Shown: piece by piece, positions 59,601 through 64,000 of the stretch
Layout: every line of letters begins with the position of its first letter
How positions within the stretch are numbered: position 1 is the stretch's first letter
Assembly: GCF_003597395.2 (NCBI RefSeq)
Contig: NC_133790.1
Coordinates: 20,325,463-20,389,462, forward strand
Origin: Chelonoidis abingdonii
Taxonomy: Eukaryota > Chordata > Testudines > Testudinidae
DNA: 64,000 nt
Reading direction: 5' to 3'
Made by a program: the position numbers and the translations under genes
The notes under the pieces: generated by a model
Databases searched by the model: none
Told to the model about the DNA's origin: nothing
What the model saw: the letters and a program-made list of their open reading frames with translations, nothing else

Positions 59601-62600
59601 TGACAGCATCTTCTTTTCATGTGAGAGCCCAGTGTCCTCTGCTGTTCAGAGCCTAGCAAACTGGAGCAGAGATTTTGCTCTCGTAGCTGGGCTATCTGCA
59701 GTTGATATTCATCCATTGCACTGATCTCTATTGACCCACAGTCTTCAAGCTCCTTTCTTTATTCCGTCCTAGCTGGTATTGGTCTCCTTCATGAGCTGCA
59801 AGAAAATGGTCTAGCTTTGGCTTTCCCTGTGAGGGAGAGTGGGGGGTTAGTGAACATCTGATTCTTATAATGCTCTGTGCACAAATGTGCTTCTTAGGCC
59901 ATGCCTATTTCCTTCACAAATATGAAAATATATTTAAGATGTTCAGTTGTCTTTATTCAAATCTTCCTCTTCTTTTCCTGCATCTAAGACCTTGGCACAC
60001 TCGCTTTCTACTGCATAGTGGAATTTGTGAGTAACATTTCAGTAAGTTGCACAACTGCCATTCCCAGTGACAGAGATCAATGGTTGAATCCTCTTGCAAC
60101 AGCAAATCCCCAGCTCCAGGTGACTGTCAGATCTGGGAAAGGTCTTTTGTCTCTCTCTGATATAGTCCCTTTTTTCAAACAAATACATGATATGGGGAAA
60201 ACGCTAGTTGTATATCACAAAGGTTCCTATAAGCATAATAAAATGGAGGACATTCTCAGTCTGAGCTGGGTACTCCTTTCACTTTAGCTTCCATTGGCCC
60301 AGCTACCAGTCTCATAACTAGTGAGTTTTTTCTCACTTTTTCTCACTGTTTCCAGGGCAACAGCATAGTGTTGGATTTGGCAAGGTGAACATCCTGAGGA
60401 AAGTGCCAGCACTGAAGGATGGAGGTTTCACTTTAGCAGAGAGGTAAGAATACAACAGAAGTACACTCTTCTCTTTCTTGTCCCTTTATGCATCATTTGA
60501 ACATTTCTGAGGCTGCACATCTGTCTGCTGCAATCCATTGTAGGATGATGGTTTTGGTCCTGAGGCAGGCAAGGAAAAGTGGATGATAAGAGTTCTCTGC
60601 TGTTTTGAGATTGCTTTTCTCAGTGCCACTGGCAAACTGGCTGAATGTTCCATGGGGACCCAGCTTGGAATCTCATCAAGGCCTGTCTGTCTGTTTGGGG
60701 AGTGATGCAGTCTTTAGAATAAAGTTATCTGTTTTTTCCCACAAGCGGAACCATTAGGGATGCGATGCCATAGGTGGATTTCTTGTAATATATGGACCTT
60801 GGTGCTCCACTTGTTCCTCAATTCAAGATCACTTTTCCTGCTTCCTGTCACCCTTCTTCCCTAAGTTTCTGTCTCCAGAATGCCAATTTTTCTTGTCTCC
60901 CATCATCCCAGCAGAATTACATTAATAAATGTAGCTCAGGTTTTTGCAGCAAATATAGCTCACTGGAAGGGAATAACAAACTCACAACTCTCAAATTCTT
61001 TATTCTGTCCTCCTGTTTCCTCACTTCAATTTTTTTATCTTCAATAATTTTCCCTTTTTCCTGGCTGTCCCCCTTTACCACTCTCCATTCCTATGCTTTA
61101 CAATGCAAGTAACACAAAGAAATGAAGTGGAAAGGGATGCAGATGAAAACTTTCTTTCATCTTAACTGACCTGCCGATCTTCTTTTTATACTTGGACAGC
61201 CCTGCAATTCTTGCCTACCTGAGTCAGAAGTATAAAACCCCTGACCACTGGTACCCCCTGGATATGAAGAAACGAGCCCGGGTAGATGAATACCTGTCCT
61301 GGCAACATTCTGCCATCCGGCCAAGTGTTTTCAAGATATTCTGGCTCAAGGTAAGAGATTTAAATATCCAGAGCTGGACCTCATGTGTTCTGTGAGTCAG
61401 CAGCTGCTGAATTTCCCATGGTGGAGAAATGTGCTCCAGAACCTAGTGCTATCTATCTTAGGTACTTTCTATGGCCCCTGTGACAGATATTGCAACCACA
61501 TCCACTATCTTTTGGGGAACATATTGGAGTAAGTTTATGTGCTACTGTGGCCAGGGATTGTATGCAATTCCAGAGGGAAGGGTTACAACAGCTCCTCTAG
61601 GAATCAGAAACAGTGGCGGGGCGAGGGATGTGTGAAAAAGATGAATCACTGAGGTTGTAAACACCTCCAGAGACGCACTACCCCTGGGGAAGTGCACATC
61701 TACTGGTCCACACTGGATTTTCCAGACATAAAGAAGGGCTTTTGGCATAAAAAAGCTGAGGTTAAACTGACTCAGGGCCTTCATTTTGATCCAGAATATG
61801 GACAGGACCTTCTGTCCAAGGGCCTCAACCTTTGCAAAGGGGTTGGAAGGACTATGGCTTACTAAGTGACTGATTGATTGGAGACTTCTGGTAAGTTTTG
61901 AGCACATGCATAGGAACTTTTGTTTTGTATATGTTTTCATTGTAATGATTTTACCTTAAGAATAAATGTGCTTGCTTAGAAGGAGCTATATGATAACTTG
62001 TAACTGCTGGCAATACGTTAGTCATAGCCCTCAGAGAGAAAGCAAAGCACAGGCACTGGCTTTTAGGTAGATTGGTTTGCTGAGGAAATCAGAGCATAAG
62101 ACAGACAGCTGTGCAGCCTTTAAACCCTGGTCCAGAGGCAATGAGACGCAGGTTTCTGAGCAAGAGAGGCGATGGTGAGAGCCAGAAACCTTAAGTGGTG
62201 CCCTTGAGGGACAACGGTGGGAGGAACACAGGTGCAGTTACCCTGAAACTGTGACAGCCCTCATTACTATAGTATCTGAGCATGTATTTCATGTATTCAT
62301 CCTCCCAACCCTCTATGAAGTAGAGCAGTGCTGTTAACCCCATTTTACAGATGTGGAACTGAGGCACAGAGAGACTTGCGCAAGTGATACAGGAAGTCTG
62401 TGTCAGAGTAGGGCACTGAACCTAGGCCTCCTGAACTGCCCAGGTTAGTGTCCTAATCACTGGACCAGCCTTCCTATCCTATTCTTTCACTGTAGATCCC
62501 CTTCTCCTCCCCTGCAGCCCTGCCAGTTCCAATACCTGCAAATAAGCAGATCTTGAGAGATTTCCACCATCTTGGGCAGAAATCATATGCTATCAGCCCC

Positions 62601-63078
62601 CTAAGGCTGTGAATTATTGAGAAGTTTTATTCCGCTTTCTCCTGTGGGCATTACTGCCCTAACTGTAAACATTTTGGAGGACAAGTGATCATCTTCTAAT
62701 TTAAGATGAGGGACTTGATCCCTGTATGAGTCTAGACTTCCCGTCTGTGTATTATCCACACAAACAGCATCACTGTTGTTGGTTACTGTGGCACTGACTG
62801 CAGCATGAGGATCACTGCGCTTAGCTTTTTTACAGTTACTAAACAGGATCAAGTGTGTGTAGATGTATGAAGGCTAAGTCTATACCCTCTTCCCCACACA
62901 GGTGGTGTTTCCTTTATACATGGACCAGACAGCTCCTGAAGAGAAGCTACAGGAAGCTTTAGAGGACCTGGCCATTCCCCTGAAGCAGTTAGAGGAGAAG
63001 TTCCTGCAAGACAAACCCTTCCTTGTAGGCAACATGATTTCTCTGGCAGACCTGGTGGCATTTACGGACCTCATGCAG
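53625..63078 (+). CDS. Second theta-class glutathione S-transferase, exons 1-4 (partial)
   Basis: Exons 53625-53736, 60356-60443, 61200-61350 and 62902-63078 (112, 88, 151, 177 nt) match the sizes of the upstream GST exactly. They encode 176 residues in one frame. It starts MGIELYLDLLSPPCRSVYIF with catalytic Ser11, then KKNNIPFTFKQMEVLKGQQH, KVPALKDGGFTLAE, SPAILAYLSQKYKTPDHWYP, RARVDEYLSWQHSAIRPSVF, and KFLQDKPFLVGNMISLADLV. The last exon (family motif G-CDIFE...) was not found before 64000 and should be just beyond. It is about two thirds identical to the upstream copy by eye, so the duplication is not recent. Intron 1 is 6.6 kb with LTR insertions. An in-frame stop-free stretch runs upstream of ATG, but the ATG is fixed by homology. 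Confidence 0.92.
53764..54565 (+). mobile_element. Probable ERV-type LTR, + strand, second GSTT intron 1
   Basis: Has a TATA box (TATATAAAT, 54368) and AATAAA (54456-54461) about 90 bases later, followed by GT-rich sequence (TTCGGGTATTGTTGCTC), the normal U3-R-U5 order. The sequence resembles a common turtle LTR. Borders are approximate and no target duplication was found. Confidence 0.5.
55241..56399 (-). mobile_element. Solo ERV-type LTR with 5-bp target duplication
   Basis: On the + strand it begins TGTGATGGGTTGGATCACAG and ends TGCAACATCACA, so both ends give TG...CA. The flanks are GAAGT (55236-55240) and GAAGT (56400-56404), a 5-bp duplication. On the - strand it carries a TATA box (GATATATAAAGGGG near 55925-55938) and AATAAA near 55640-55650. 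No internal retroviral sequence lies beside it, so it is a solo LTR left by recombination. Confidence 0.85.
56405..59245. other. Second GSTT intron 1, middle part
   Basis: No exon or RNA gene was recognised. It contains a T-rich tract at 57838-57859. No sequence resembling GST exon 2 occurs before 60356. Confidence 0.5.
59246..59542. mobile_element. Harbinger MITE with TTA duplication, CAGCGCTG-rich
   Basis: Begins GGCTATGGCTACACTTG and ends CACTGTAGCCATGGCC. Flanked by TTA (59243-59245 and 59543-59545), the PIF/Harbinger target. Contains repeated TTGCAGCGCTCAGGGGGGTG units and a hairpin AGGGGGGTG...CACACCCCT. No coding capacity. Confidence 0.85.
62290..62480 (-). repeat. MIR-type SINE, - strand
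   Basis: CCCCATTTTACAGATGTGGA, ACTGAGGCACAGAGAGACTT, then AACCTAGGCCTCCTGAACTG and ATCACTGGACCA is the reverse complement of the conserved MIR core and tRNA head. This is an ancient amniote SINE in intron 3 of the second GST. Confidence 0.65.
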
Positions 63079-64000
63079 GTAAGGGCTGGGCCAGGATGAG
63101 GAAAGCAGCACTGTCTGAACTGCGTGGCCACTGGACAACATGCTGTACCACTTCCAAATGGGTGTGCTCTGTACACCATCAGCACAGGATAGAGCTGGGG
63201 AGCAAAGCACACTCAAGGAGGTCAGACACCTAGTGAAGCAGGTACATGCTGAGCACAGACTGAATGAGGTTCTTACTGCTGTTTCTCTTCCCATTTACCT
63301 GACCCACCCCCTCAGGATTTCATCCATAGTTGCAGCTTCTTTATTCTCCTAATGCAAGATCTAAAAGGTAATATTCTCCTAATGGAGACAGAGGGAGAGG
63401 GATCCCATGTGACTATTTGCTCCACAAGGCAATGGCTTCCCTGTACGTTGCCTACAAAACACCAGCCAGAAACTTCTCCAGCAGCTCAGATTTCTGGGTG
63501 GGTCATTTCTAAATATTAAATAGATCGCACTTAGGATAGGTCAGAAGCTCACCTCCAGGCCGGCAGTGACATCCTCCCATTCCCCTCCTCTGGCTGACAC
63601 AAGTAGCAGTGCTGACTGTCTCTGGAGTTACTCACTGTGATGTGGACAGGCTGTCATACCATCTGCAGGTCGAAGGTGGGAAAAACACTGGTGTCTGAAT
63701 TTGTTAATCTTGGAAAAGATGCATGTTACTCTGTCATCTGATACGTTTATTACATTTTCAATATGCCCGAATGCACATGGTGATCAGGTGCATCACAGTG
63801 CCTGAAAATCCAGCCAAGACTACTAGACTTCTAGCACTGTGGAGGAACATAGTTTCAGTCCTCTTTGATCATAAAACAGCTGTCATTACCCTGGGAGATG
63901 GACACAGAGATCCTGTTCAGGTACTTCTTATTGCAGGTGACAGAAAAGGCTGAGAGTGTCATCCTCCAGCTTTTAGCAGGTCCCTTACTGAATTCTTTTC
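63079..64000 (+). other. Start of intron 4 of second GSTT gene
   Basis: Begins with GT at 63079. Exon 5 was not found up to the right edge. Confidence 0.6.

Noticed and set aside
63140..64000. Search for exon 5 of the second GSTT gene
   Set aside because: No PVG-CDIFE type sequence preceded by an AG was found; the exon is presumed outside the window.

Overview
The window is nuclear DNA of a vertebrate, most likely a hidden-neck (cryptodiran) turtle. The genes have vertebrate exon structures. The DNA between and inside them is packed with repeats, including tRNA-derived SINEs with a CR1-like 3' tail (as in the turtle Cry I / tortoise PolIII SINE family), hAT and PIF/Harbinger MITEs, Penelope-like fragments and ERV LTRs. 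The species assignment is inference from the repeats. No prokaryotic genes, CRISPR arrays or rRNA are present.

All host genes lie on the + strand, in this order. (1) Last exon of an upstream MIF-like gene (783-849); its first two exons lie before the window. (2) A complete three-exon MIF gene (5742-9499, 115 aa). (3) A processed pseudogene of NDUFB6 (10461-10931) with a poly-A tail and a frameshift. (4) The complete 16-exon DDX51 gene (11633-26926, 732 aa), a nucleolar DEAD-box helicase of ribosome biogenesis, starting in a CpG-rich promoter. (5) A complete five-exon theta-class glutathione S-transferase (34348-51085, 239 aa) whose first intron is 12.7 kb of nested transposable elements. (6) A second theta-class GST (from 53625), exons 1-4 inside the window and exon 5 beyond the right edge.

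MIF and GSTT genes are neighbours in many vertebrates (22q11 in human), while DDX51 lies on 12q24.33 in human. Finding them together fits the chicken-chromosome-15-like ancestral block. The MIF and GSTT pairs are tandem duplicates; the genes are not an operon and need not work together, though MIF-family proteins and theta GSTs both belong to stress and xenobiotic responses.

The repeat landscape is the most distinctive part. It includes a 619-codon uninterrupted reverse transcriptase/endonuclease ORF of an R2-like non-LTR retrotransposon (- strand, 30587-32446) outside rDNA. Two short palindromic Penelope-like insertions (34744-34941 and 44064-44213) carry hammerhead-ribozyme-like cores. Several hAT elements have clear 8-bp target duplications, among them a 2.7-kb hAT shell (41787-44524) with other elements nested inside. 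Harbinger-type MITEs flanked by TTA or similar, a Tigger-like element, a solo LTR with a 5-bp duplication (55241-56399) and older LTRs complete the picture. Exon boundaries were derived by hand from GT/AG sites, reading-frame continuity and remembered family sequences; no alignment was run.
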